A DNA stretch of 64,000 bases from NCBI GenBank assembly GCA_045430275.1, contig JAILXU010000010.1, forward strand, positions 1-64,000, in the 5' to 3' direction. The stretch comes from Oceanobacter sp045430275 (GTDB lineage: Bacteria > Pseudomonadota > Gammaproteobacteria > Pseudomonadales > Oceanobacteraceae). The notes beneath the pieces are model-generated. The model saw nothing but the letters and a program-made list of their open reading frames with translations, had not been told where the DNA came from and did no database searches. Positions 26,968 through 34,933 of the stretch are shown here, in pieces. Made by a program: the position numbers and the translations under genes. The number at the start of each line of letters is the position of its first letter. The stretch's first letter is position 1.

Positions 26968-29900
26968 ATGCACGCACTGATTGATGCGGCACTGGATCGT
27001 TCACGCACGGTCTTGATGCTCTTCACTCTGATGATGCTGGTTGGCATCTCAGTGTTAAACACCATTCCCAAAGAAAGCGCCCCGGACGTAACCGTGCCGT
27101 TTGTGTACGTTTCGGTTGCTCATGACGGCATTTCTCCAGAAGACGCCGACGCTCTGCTGTACAAGCCGCTGGAACGTGAACTGCGCGGTTTGGACGGCCT
27201 GAAAGAAATGGTGTCCATCGCCAGCTCAGGGCATTTGTCGGTAACGCTGGAGTTTTACACCGACGTTGATATTGATCAGGCGCTGCTGGATGTGCGCCAG
27301 AAAGTCGATGACGCCAAGGGCGAATTGCCTCAGGAGAGTGAGGAACCACGGGTGATGGAAATCAACGTCGCCCTGTTCCCGATTGCCGTTGTCACCCTAT
27401 CCGGTAACGTCAGCGAACAGGAACTGTATCTGGTTGCTGAAGATCTGCAGGATCGCCTGGAGGCTCTGCCCGGCGTATTGGAAGCCGACGTTAAGGGCAA
27501 GCGTGAGGAGATTGCTGAAATCGTCGTTGACCCTTCTCGCATGGACAACTACGGGCTGTCACTCACCAGCCTTGCCAATCTGGTCAGCAATAACAGCACA
27601 CTGGTCGCCAGTGAAGATCTGCAAAGCACTGCCGGACGCTTTGGTGTGCGTATTCCCGGTCGGGTCGAGGAACTGAATGACATCCTTGAAATGCCGGTCA
27701 AGGTCGATGGCGATACCGTGGTGTTATTTCGTGACATTGCCGTTGGCCGCTTGTCCTACAAAGACAGAAGCAGCACCGCCTGGATTGATGGTCGGCCAGC
27801 CGTCACGCTGGAAATCAAGAAACGCATCGGGGCCAATATCATTGAGACCATGGAACAGGTTCAGGACGTGATTGATACCGTCAAACCTTACTGGCCTGAA
27901 GGCATACAAGCCGGGATTATTCAGGACGGTTCCCGTGAAATCCGCACCATGCTCAACGAGCTGTTCAACAACGTGCTGGTTGCTACTTTGATGGTGATGG
28001 TGCTGGTGCTGATCAGCCTCGGGATTCGCAATGCCTCGCTGGTTGGTATCACCATTCCTGGTGCCTTTTTGATGGGGCTGATCTGGCTCAGCAGCACTGG
28101 CAATACCATGAATATGGTGGTGCTGTTTGCCCTGATTCTGTCCATCGGCATGCTGGTTGACGGAGCCATTGTGGTAACGGAATACGCCGAACGTCAACTC
28201 GCACTGGGCTTGCCACCGCGCAAAGCCTACGCCGAAGCCGCCAAGCGCATGGCCTGGCCGATCACGGCATCCACTGCCACCACATTAGCAGTGTTCCTGC
28301 CGCTGCTGTTCTGGCCCGGCACCACGGGCGACTTCATGAAATATCTGCCGCTAACGCTGTTGTATACCCTGACGGCTTCGCTGGTGATGGCTCTGATTGT
28401 GGTTCCTACCATTGGTGCCGTTACTCACTCAGGCGTAACCGCTGTCCAGAAACAGCCAGAGCAGCCTTCTCGCTTTACCCGAGGCTACCTGGTGGTTTTG
28501 TCACACGCCCTGAACAACCCGATCAAGGTTGTGCTGCTGGCCTTGCTATCGCTGGCTATTTCCTTCCAGGTGTACGAGCGCTTCGGCCATGGGGTCGAGT
28601 TCTTCCCGGATGTGGATTCGGACATTGGCCTGGTTGATATTCGCGCCCGTGGCAACCTGTCCATTCAGGAGCGTGACCAATTGGTGCGGGAAGTAGAATC
28701 ACGCCTGCTGGACATGGATGAAATCAAAAATATTTACACCAGTGCCTACGCCAAGCCGCCCAATGACGCAGCCCCGGATCTGATTGGCCGCATTCAGATT
28801 GAGCTGGTTGACTGGGAGCAACGCCGCAGCGCCAACCAGATACTGGCCGACATTGAAAAACGCAATAGCGACATTCCCGGCACCATTGTCGAAACCCAGA
28901 AGAAACAGGGTGGGCCACCGTCCGGGGCCGACATTCAGTTACAGCTTACGGCGCGTAATGGCGATGCGATTTTGCCACTCATGAACCAGATGCGAGCCAT
29001 CATGGAAGCTGACCCGGAGTTGAAAGACATCCGGGATGACCGTCCATTGGAAGGCATCGACTGGCAGCTCACCATCAACCGTGAGCAGGCTACCCGCTAC
29101 GGCAGCAGCATCGCTGAAACCGGGGCCATGATCCGTATGCTGACGGGCGGCCAGAAAGTCGGCGCTTTCCAGCCCGATTTCAGTGACGATGAGATTGATA
29201 TCTTGCTGCGCTTTCCGCAAAACCAGCGCACCATTACCAGCCTCGACGCGTTCAGCATGACCACCACTGCCGGTCTGGTGCCCGTCACCCAGTTTATGGA
29301 GCAAACACCGATTCAGCGCTCCGGTGATCTGATGCGCATTGACGGCAAACGCCGCTATCGACTGACGGCCAACGTTCAGGAGGGCGTGAACGTCACCGCT
29401 AAAATTCAGCAGCTCAGTGAGCAAATGAAGGACATGAACTGGCGAGAAGCCGGTGTTGAACCACGTTTTAGGGGCGACTTCGAGCAAATGGCCGAAACAG
29501 GACAATTTCTGGTCAGCGCGTTCGGCATCGCCATTTTCATGATGGCCATCATTCTGGTGACTCAGTTCAACAGCATTTATCAGGCGCTGCTGATCATGAG
29601 CGCGATTGTGCTCTCACTGGTTGGCGTACTGATGGGGCTGCTGATACGGGGAGAAGCCTTCAGCATTGTGATGAGCGGCGTGGGTGTAATCGCCCTGGCG
29701 GGGATTGTGGTCAACAACAACATCGTTCTGATCGACACCTACAATCGTCTGCGCCAGGAAGGCATGGAGGCTTACCAGGCGGCTCTGACGACCGGCGAAC
29801 AACGCTTGCGACCGGTTCTGCTCACCGCCGTCACTACCGTATTGGGGCTGGTGCCAATGGTGATGCAATGGAACATCGACCTGATTCACCGGCATACCAG

Positions 29901-30090
29901 CATCGGAGCGCCGTCATCTCAGTGGTGGACACAACTTTCCACCGCCATTGCCGGTGGATTGACCTTTGCCACGGTTCTGACACTGATTCTGACGCCCTGC
30001 TTGCTGGTTCTGGCCGCGCGAACACCGGCTAAACTCACAATAGCCAAGGAAAAAACAGCTTTTTTGTTCAAAAAACGCTCAAGCCACTGA
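26968..30090 (+). CDS. RND efflux transporter, inner-membrane pump (HAE-1 type)
   Basis: This is a proton-driven tripartite efflux pump subunit. It has 1040 residues, twelve membrane helices with the first near the N-terminus (about 13-32), two large periplasmic loops and the typical start IPKESAPDVTVPFVYVSV. Helix 4 carries Asp residues in LSIGMLVDGAIVVTEYAER, the region of the proton relay. The second half has GVGVIALAGIVVNNNIVLIDTY. A pattern like this is seen in VexB/MexF-like and uncharacterised pumps; the substrate cannot be predicted. The tRNA operon promoter begins right after its stop. Confidence 0.92.
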   Translation: MHALIDAALDRSRTVLMLFTLMMLVGISVLNTIPKESAPDVTVPFVYVSVAHDGISPEDADALLYKPLERELRGLDGLKEMVSIASSGHLSVTLEFYTDVDIDQALLDVRQKVDDAKGELPQESEEPRVMEINVALFPIAVVTLSGNVSEQELYLVAEDLQDRLEALPGVLEADVKGKREEIAEIVVDPSRMDNYGLSLTSLANLVSNNSTLVASEDLQSTAGRFGVRIPGRVEELNDILEMPVKVDGDTVVLFRDIAVGRLSYKDRSSTAWIDGRPAVTLEIKKRIGANIIETMEQVQDVIDTVKPYWPEGIQAGIIQDGSREIRTMLNELFNNVLVATLMVMVLVLISLGIRNASLVGITIPGAFLMGLIWLSSTGNTMNMVVLFALILSIGMLVDGAIVVTEYAERQLALGLPPRKAYAEAAKRMAWPITASTATTLAVFLPLLFWPGTTGDFMKYLPLTLLYTLTASLVMALIVVPTIGAVTHSGVTAVQKQPEQPSRFTRGYLVVLSHALNNPIKVVLLALLSLAISFQVYERFGHGVEFFPDVDSDIGLVDIRARGNLSIQERDQLVREVESRLLDMDEIKNIYTSAYAKPPNDAAPDLIGRIQIELVDWEQRRSANQILADIEKRNSDIPGTIVETQKKQGGPPSGADIQLQLTARNGDAILPLMNQMRAIMEADPELKDIRDDRPLEGIDWQLTINREQATRYGSSIAETGAMIRMLTGGQKVGAFQPDFSDDEIDILLRFPQNQRTITSLDAFSMTTTAGLVPVTQFMEQTPIQRSGDLMRIDGKRRYRLTANVQEGVNVTAKIQQLSEQMKDMNWREAGVEPRFRGDFEQMAETGQFLVSAFGIAIFMMAIILVTQFNSIYQALLIMSAIVLSLVGVLMGLLIRGEAFSIVMSGVGVIALAGIVVNNNIVLIDTYNRLRQEGMEAYQAALTTGEQRLRPVLLTAVTTVLGLVPMVMQWNIDLIHRHTSIGAPSSQWWTQLSTAIAGGLTFATVLTLILTPCLLVLAARTPAKLTIAKEKTAFLFKKRSSH

Positions 30091-30117
30091 ATTTTATAAA
30101 AAAGTTTAAAAAAATGT

Positions 30118-30145
30118 TTGACAGCCGGGCATTCGTAAGTAGAAT
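30118..30145 (+). promoter_or_regulatory. Strong sigma-70 promoter of the tRNA-Val/tRNA-Asp operon
   Basis: A consensus TTGACA (30118-30123) and a TAGAAT (30140-30145) are separated by 16 bp. Transcription would start near 30152, about 16 bp before the first tRNA. The A/T-rich stretch upstream (30098-30117) could act as an UP element. A GC-rich spacer after the -10 box, usual for stringent control, is only partial. Confidence 0.85.
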
Positions 30146-30167
30146 GCCCACTCGCTTTTACGCACAA

Positions 30168-30243
30168 GGGTGATTAGCTCAGCTGGGAGAGCATCTGCCT
30201 TACAAGCAGAGGGTCGGCGGTTCGATCCCGTCATCACCCACCA
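30168..30243 (+). tRNA. tRNA-Val (anticodon UAC), copy 1
   Basis: The 76-nt gene folds as a full cloverleaf: acceptor GGGTGAT pairs with ATCACCC, the TAC anticodon is at 30201-30203, the T-loop GTTCGATCC is standard, and CCA is encoded at 30241-30243. Confidence 0.98.
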
Positions 30244-30269
30244 GCGTAAAATAGCGACAGCAGCACGAT

Positions 30270-30346
30270 GGACTGGTAGTTCAGTTGGTTAGAATACCGG
30301 CCTGTCACGCCGGGGGTCGCGGGTTCGAGTCCCGTCCAGTCCGCCA
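30270..30346 (+). tRNA. tRNA-Asp (anticodon GUC), copy 1
   Basis: The 77-nt gene has acceptor GGACTGG pairing with CCAGTCC, the GTC anticodon at 30304-30306, discriminator G and an encoded CCA. It lies 26 nt after tRNA-Val copy 1. Confidence 0.98.
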
Positions 30347-30364
30347 TCTTGCTTCTGAAAATTT

Positions 30365-30440
30365 GGGTGATTAGCTCAGCTGGGAGAGCATCTGCCTTAC
30401 AAGCAGAGGGTCGGCGGTTCGATCCCGTCATCACCCACCA
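30365..30440 (+). tRNA. tRNA-Val (anticodon UAC), copy 2
   Basis: It is identical to copy 1 over all 76 nt, with encoded CCA. It follows tRNA-Asp copy 1 by 18 nt. Confidence 0.98.
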
Positions 30441-30476
30441 AACCTTTTTGATGTGGTTTGAACATCAAGACAATGT

Positions 30477-30553
30477 GGACTGGTAGTTCAGTTGGTTAGA
30501 ATACCGGCCTGTCACGCCGGGGGTCGCGGGTTCGAGTCCCGTCCAGTCCGCCA
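30477..30553 (+). tRNA. tRNA-Asp (anticodon GUC), copy 2
   Basis: It is identical to copy 1, 77 nt with encoded CCA, 36 nt after tRNA-Val copy 2. That spacer can form a small hairpin (TGATGT with ACATCA). Confidence 0.98.
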
Positions 30554-30643
30554 TCTTTTCTCAGATGTAAAACGAGATTGTTTTATTGCTCCAGACGTTC
30601 GGCAACATGGGTTTCCAAACGACTGGCAGGGCGATAATCGCTT

Positions 30644-30719
30644 GGGTGATTAGCTCAGCCGGGAGAGCATCTGCCTTACAAGCAGAGGGTCGGCGGTTCG
30701 ATCCCGTCATCACCCACCA
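30644..30719 (+). tRNA. tRNA-Val (anticodon UAC), copy 3
   Basis: It differs from copies 1 and 2 by one base in the D loop region (C instead of T at 30660). CCA is encoded. It follows tRNA-Asp copy 2 by 90 nt. Confidence 0.97.
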
Positions 30720-30755
30720 AACCTTTTTGATGTGGTTTGAACATCAAGACAATGT

Positions 30756-30832
30756 GGACTGGTAGTTCAGTTGGTTAGAATACCGGCCTGTCACGCCGGG
30801 GGTCGCGGGTTCGAGTCCCGTCCAGTCCGCCA
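30756..30832 (+). tRNA. tRNA-Asp (anticodon GUC), copy 3
   Basis: It is identical to the other two Asp copies, with CCA encoded. The preceding 36-nt spacer is identical to that between Val copy 2 and Asp copy 2. No obvious terminator was found directly after it. Confidence 0.98.
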
Positions 30833-31064
30833 TTATTGTCTTTCTGAAGTAACTCTGTGATTTTTCTGAAACTCCATTCTTGCTTCCATTCGATACATCT
30901 CTTACTTTTTATTTCGTACTCACAAAAAATTGATCAAATTATACCCTGAACACCACCTTACCGATTCAACATATCGCTCATTTCATCACCCACAACCAAC
31001 ACCATCTGCTGGATTACCCGAAACCCTTCCAGGTTCGACAGCTTCTCATTTTCAAAACCCTTAT

Positions 31065-31094
31065 TTGAAAATAATTATCAATACCAGATAGAAT
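31065..31094 (+). promoter_or_regulatory. Promoter overlapped by a Fur-box-like sequence
   Basis: TTGAAA (31065-31070) and TAGAAT (31089-31094) are 18 bp apart and form a good sigma-70 promoter. The 19 bp at 31067-31085 match 14 of 19 positions of the Fur box consensus (GATAATGATAATCATTATC). This is the right place for repression by iron-loaded Fur. The transcript would start near 31101 and cover the small acidic peptide gene at 31290. Confidence 0.5.
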
Positions 31095-31215
31095 AAAAAA
31101 ACCGAATCAGATCTGAATCTGTACAACGGAGTCACTCGCTTGTCACAGAGCCCTACTATCTTGGCTCCACTCACAGGGATTGAGAACCTATTGACGATTC
31201 AGGTGTCTGATCAAT

Positions 31216-31257
31216 GTGCCAGAAGGATGGCACGCAAGATGCTTCAAAAGCATTGCG
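31216..31257 (+). other. Structured 5' leader of the micropeptide transcript
   Basis: Two hairpins lie in the long (about 190-nt) leader: GTGCCA/TGGCAC (31216-31221 with 31228-31233) and an adjacent longer stem pairing CGCAA-TGCTT with AAGCATTGCG around a two-base bulge, ending near 31257. They end about 20 nt before the AAGGAGG ribosome site. The leader could regulate translation or be a small RNA in its own right. This is seen by eye only, without folding energies. Confidence 0.35.
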
Positions 31258-31289
31258 CAACACACAACACAATAAACAAGGAGGCAGTA

Positions 31290-31370
31290 ATGACTGACTA
31301 TACCGACGAACTTCTCGATGTTATGTACGACGATCATGATGACGACGTAGACGATGCAGTAGAAATGTAA
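31290..31370 (+). CDS. Highly acidic 26-residue micropeptide
   Basis: The ATG at 31290 follows a near-perfect AAGGAGG site (31278-31284). The peptide has 26 residues, ten Asp and two Glu, one His and no Lys or Arg, starting MTDYTDELLDVM and containing DDHDDDVDD. I know of no family. A dedicated promoter, strong ribosome site and hairpin terminator make it look like a real gene and not a chance frame. The frame stays open upstream to 31140, but only through a TTG codon without a ribosome site. It might bind metal, mimic DNA, or be a leader or precursor peptide; none of these is shown. It lies alone between the tRNA operon and a minus-strand membrane gene. Confidence 0.6.
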   Translation: MTDYTDELLDVMYDDHDDDVDDAVEM

Positions 31371-31392
31371 GTAGTAAACGATACATTGTGGC

Positions 31393-31436
31393 GACTGCCA
31401 GCCTCTCCTGGCAGTCCAATTCCCTTCTTTCTTTTT
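31393..31436 (+). terminator. Terminator of the micropeptide unit
   Basis: A perfect 9-bp stem (31393-31401 with 31408-31416, 6-nt loop) starts 22 bp after the peptide stop and is followed by a pyrimidine-rich stretch with TTTCTTTTT near 31428-31437. Confidence 0.7.
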
Positions 31437-31551
31437 ATCAAACCTGTCCAACCAGACTTATCGGCCTATCATCCGCAAAGCACCGATTTCAGGCATTCCC
31501 GAATCGGGTGCACCATAAATAGCGCACCTCAGAATAAACACCCCGAAACGA

Positions 31552-32352
31552 TCAGGCACTGAACCCGGAATCATCACCGTCTGTTTTTTCAGGGCTGGAT
31601 TCACGCTCCAGATCCACCAGAAAACGATACGACAACGACAACGTGATCAGAGAGATCAGCGTGGCAATGTAGGCTCCCATCCCTGCCACAAACAGCATCA
31701 GGCTGGATTCCAGCAAATAAGCCGCCATAAAAGGCAACGCCAGTACAATCGGTACAATCCAGACCACCACCACCAGACGCGAACCATTGCCGTTCGACAA
31801 TTTCCAGGCCCGCTTGAGTGAGCTGGGACGGCCTATCGCTATTTCAGGCAAAGTCACAGACAGGCGAGAGGTGACGTACAACATGAGCATCAAGCCTACG
31901 AGTGCAATCCCAATAGCCGGGCCTGATAACTGAGCCTCAGCGCCTCCCTGAGCACTCAACAACCCCGGAGCCACCATGCCAAATCCAATCAGAGCGACCA
32001 TCAGCACCAGGCCACCCACCAAACCAATTTGCACACCACGCCAGAGATAGCGCCAATGGTCACGACTCCACTTGAACTGGATGGGCACGTCCTGATCTGC
32101 CAGTGCAAAACGGTGACAGGCAATCGCGAAGACCACACCCAGTAACATGGACAACAACATAAAGACCATGGGCATCAAACCGGCCTGTTCTGGAAACAGC
32201 ACCTTCCCCAGCCAGTCAATCAGTGCTAACGCCAGCATAAAAGGAAAGAAGCGTGATAAGACAAAGCCACTTTGCAACCAGATCAGCTTGATGGCTTCGG
32301 AAACAATATCGGTGACGGGCAGATTGGCATCCAGCCCAAGGCGGGTTTTCAT
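31552..32352 (-). CDS. Polytopic membrane protein of unknown function
   Basis: From the ATG at 32352 (AGGA-type site upstream) the product has 266 residues and about six membrane segments: FVLSRFFPFMLALALIDWLG, a Met/Leu-rich second (MPMVFMLLSMLLGVVFAIAC), then VGGLVLMVALIGFGMVA, IALVGLMLMLYV, VVWIVPIVLALPFMAAYLL and AYIATLISLITLSLSY. The hydrophilic C-terminal tail is acidic. The pattern, with conserved RAWKLSNGN after the fourth helix, recalls the loosely defined glycerophosphoryl-diester-phosphodiesterase-membrane-domain/YciC-like proteins, but I cannot assign it firmly. A TATACT -10-like box at 32410-32405 and a 7-bp hairpin (32411-32430) separate it from the exporter gene upstream. Confidence 0.7.
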   Translation of the reverse strand: MKTRLGLDANLPVTDIVSEAIKLIWLQSGFVLSRFFPFMLALALIDWLGKVLFPEQAGLMPMVFMLLSMLLGVVFAIACHRFALADQDVPIQFKWSRDHWRYLWRGVQIGLVGGLVLMVALIGFGMVAPGLLSAQGGAEAQLSGPAIGIALVGLMLMLYVTSRLSVTLPEIAIGRPSSLKRAWKLSNGNGSRLVVVVWIVPIVLALPFMAAYLLESSLMLFVAGMGAYIATLISLITLSLSYRFLVDLERESSPEKTDGDDSGFSA

Positions 32353-32445
32353 AGAGAACGTCCTGTGATTACGCAATGAGTGTCAGGGATAAACGCAATG
32401 CGGCAGTATAGCGACTCTTCCCTGAGTCGCCACCCGATCACAACC

Positions 32446-34929
32446 TCAGACTGCTGGAGGAACGTCGCCGTGCTTTTTGCTGTGACGACGTCGAATCGCG
32501 TCCGGGTTCAACAGGAAAGAAGCCAGCGCAGGCAGCAGGATCAGCGCCCCCAACATGTTCCAAAGGAACATAAAGGTCAGCAGAATCCCCATATCAGCCT
32601 GGAACTTGATGGGCGACAGAATCCAGGTTGCCACACCAATGGCCAGCGTCACACCGGTAAAACTCACCGCCTTGCCGGTTGAGCGCAAAGTGCGCCAGTA
32701 AGCGTCCTTAAGCTCGTGACCTGCGATGATCATAGCCTCCATGCGGTTATAGATGTAAATGCCGTAATCCACACCAATGCCCACACCCAGAGCAATCACC
32801 GGCAAGGTCGCCACCTTCACGCCAATGCCCAATGCAGTCATCAGCGCTTGTCCCAGAATTGATGTCAGAGCCAGCGGCAACAAAATACAGGCCACCGCCG
32901 TCAAGGAACGGAACGTCAGCAAACACAGCGAGAACACCACCACATAAACGAAAATCAGCATGGTGTCCTGCGCCGCTTCGATCACCTGATTGGTAGCGGC
33001 TTCGATCCCGGCATTCCCGGACGCCAGTTGCAAACGAACGGGCACCGAATCCAGCTTGCCGTCAGCAATGGCTGCTTCAATCACTTCCGCCTTGGCACCG
33101 AAATAAACATCATCCACCCGATCATCGTATTGAGACTTGAACTGCTCAGCAGCCGTCACTGCTGTCTGCAGCGTTTCCGCCTTGTGGTCGTTGAGATACA
33201 CCACAACCGGCGCCATGGAACAGTCAGAATTCAGCAGACTGCCGGGAGCGCGCTGGATGGACGTATTCAGAATGGTCTGATTACGAGACAGGGAATACCA
33301 ATTCAGATTGCCCTCATTCATGGCCTTGGTTACCAGTTTGGACACCGTCACCAGCGACACCGCCGATTGCACACCGGGCTGATTTTCCATGTGCCACATA
33401 AAGCGGTCCATGATGTCCATCGCCTTGAAGCTATTACACATCTCGACCGGCGTTTCGACCATCACCACCAGCACATCGGAACTGGTGGAATAATTCGACA
33501 CCATAAAATCGTTGTCGAGGTTGTAGCGTGAGTCGGCTCTTAACTCGGGAGCACCCTTGTCCAGATCACCAATTTTCAAATCCTGACTGTAATGGACACC
33601 GAATGCCCCCAGAGCCACCGCAATAAGCAACACCACAGCCGCCGGTTTGCGAGCAGCAAAGCCGGACAACCAGCGCCAGTGAACCGGGTCAGCCTGCTCC
33701 GAACGCTCGGCATGCACAACACCGGAACGACTGATACCCAGCCATGACATGGCAATCGGCAGCAACACCAGATTAGTAACAATGATCATGGCAACGCCCA
33801 CTGAAGCGGCAATGGCCAGCTCCTGAATCACGCCGATATCAATAAACAGCAGCGTAAAGAAGCCCATGGCATCACTCAGCAATGCCAACATGCCCGGTAC
33901 ATACAAACCTCGGAACGCATGGCGTGCGGCTTGCACTTCGTTCGCGCCTTTGCCCGACTCAATCGCAATGCCATTGATAATCTGGACACCGTGGCTGATA
34001 CCAATAGCAAACACCAGAAATGGCACCAGCACCGAATACAAATCAATGCTGAATCCCAGCAATGCCAACGCACCCAATTGCCACACAACAGCGATCAGGG
34101 AAGCCACAATCGGAACAATCGTGCCGCGAACACAGCGCGAATACCAAAACAGCAGAATCGCCGTCATGGCAATCGCCGCCAGGAAGAAATAGCCAATGGA
34201 GACCGCACCATCCAGCAAGTCACCCAGCTTTTTGGGCGTACCCGTTACGTAAATACGAATACTGTCATTACCGTACTGCTCACGAACACGCTGCTCCACC
34301 TGATGAGAAAAAGCCTGATAGTTCAGTTTTTCTCCGGTCTGGGGATCACGCTCAATCAGCGGTACATTAATGATGGAGGAAGAGAAGTTATTGGCCACCA
34401 GACGCCCGACTTGCCCGGACTTCAGAACATTTTCACGAACCTGTTGCAGGCTCTGCTCGCCACCATCGTACGTGGATGGAATCACAGGGCCGCCCTGAAA
34501 GCCCTCTTCAGTCACTTCTGTCCAGCGCGTATTGGGCGTCCACAACGACTGCATCCCGGAGCGATCCACACCGGGAATAAAAAAGATTTCATCGTTCATC
34601 TTGCTCAGGGTTTCCATATATTCCCGAGTAAAGATATCGCCCTGCACCGCTTCCACCGCAACCTTGATATTGGCAATGCCACTGTTCAAATCGTCTTTGT
34701 GTACCAGGTAGTTCTGGACGTATTCATGCTGCAGGGGAATGTATTTTTCAATGCTGGAATCCAGCCGAATCTGCGTCAGCCCCCAGGCAAACACCAGCGT
34801 CAGCAGCGCCAGAATGGCTACCACTACCTGACGATTATTAAAGAGCACTCGTTCCAGAAACGGCTCGGTTTCCGGCGACAGAATGTAATGCTCCGGCTCG
34901 GAGGAATAATGATGTTTTTGCTCAGCCAT
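32446..34929 (-). CDS. RND superfamily (MMPL/HAE3-type) exporter
   Basis: This 827-residue transporter has two halves, each with one membrane helix, a periplasmic domain and five more helices. Conserved features are ALLTLVFAWGLTQIRLDSS at the start, VFAIGISHGVQIINGIA in the first half and GVGIGVDYGIYIYNRMEA with LRSTGKAVSFTGVTLAIG in the second. Proteins of this type export lipids or hydrophobic compounds and work without a classical adaptor. It begins 4 bp after the YCF48-like gene, so they form one operon. DUF1329, YCF48-like and this exporter type recur together in hydrocarbon- and steroid-using proteobacteria, as far as I recall, usually with a DUF1302 gene. No DUF1302 gene is seen in this window. 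Confidence 0.88.
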   Translation of the reverse strand: MAEQKHHYSSEPEHYILSPETEPFLERVLFNNRQVVVAILALLTLVFAWGLTQIRLDSSIEKYIPLQHEYVQNYLVHKDDLNSGIANIKVAVEAVQGDIFTREYMETLSKMNDEIFFIPGVDRSGMQSLWTPNTRWTEVTEEGFQGGPVIPSTYDGGEQSLQQVRENVLKSGQVGRLVANNFSSSIINVPLIERDPQTGEKLNYQAFSHQVEQRVREQYGNDSIRIYVTGTPKKLGDLLDGAVSIGYFFLAAIAMTAILLFWYSRCVRGTIVPIVASLIAVVWQLGALALLGFSIDLYSVLVPFLVFAIGISHGVQIINGIAIESGKGANEVQAARHAFRGLYVPGMLALLSDAMGFFTLLFIDIGVIQELAIAASVGVAMIIVTNLVLLPIAMSWLGISRSGVVHAERSEQADPVHWRWLSGFAARKPAAVVLLIAVALGAFGVHYSQDLKIGDLDKGAPELRADSRYNLDNDFMVSNYSTSSDVLVVMVETPVEMCNSFKAMDIMDRFMWHMENQPGVQSAVSLVTVSKLVTKAMNEGNLNWYSLSRNQTILNTSIQRAPGSLLNSDCSMAPVVVYLNDHKAETLQTAVTAAEQFKSQYDDRVDDVYFGAKAEVIEAAIADGKLDSVPVRLQLASGNAGIEAATNQVIEAAQDTMLIFVYVVVFSLCLLTFRSLTAVACILLPLALTSILGQALMTALGIGVKVATLPVIALGVGIGVDYGIYIYNRMEAMIIAGHELKDAYWRTLRSTGKAVSFTGVTLAIGVATWILSPIKFQADMGILLTFMFLWNMLGALILLPALASFLLNPDAIRRRHSKKHGDVPPAV

Positions 34930-34933
34930 GATG

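Larger units (their letters stand above)
30365..30832 (+). repeat. Direct duplication of a 189-bp tRNA-Val/spacer/tRNA-Asp block
   Basis: Positions 30365-30553 and 30644-30832 match over 189 bp, including the 36-bp spacer, with a single base difference. The 90 bp between the two blocks are unique. The first Val/Asp pair (30168-30346) has a different 26-nt spacer, so the third pair arose by copying the second. Confidence 0.9.

Noticed and set aside
30165..30835. CRISPR-like array from the repeated units
   Set aside because: The repeats are whole tRNA genes with CCA ends and anticodons, not short palindromic repeats with variable spacers.
30958..31075. Minus-strand open stretch ending ...RVIQQMVLVVGDEMSDMLNR
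   Set aside because: It looks faintly coding, but no ATG with a ribosome site precedes it and it runs into the promoter region. It could be the end of a degraded gene, but the evidence is too thin for a feature.
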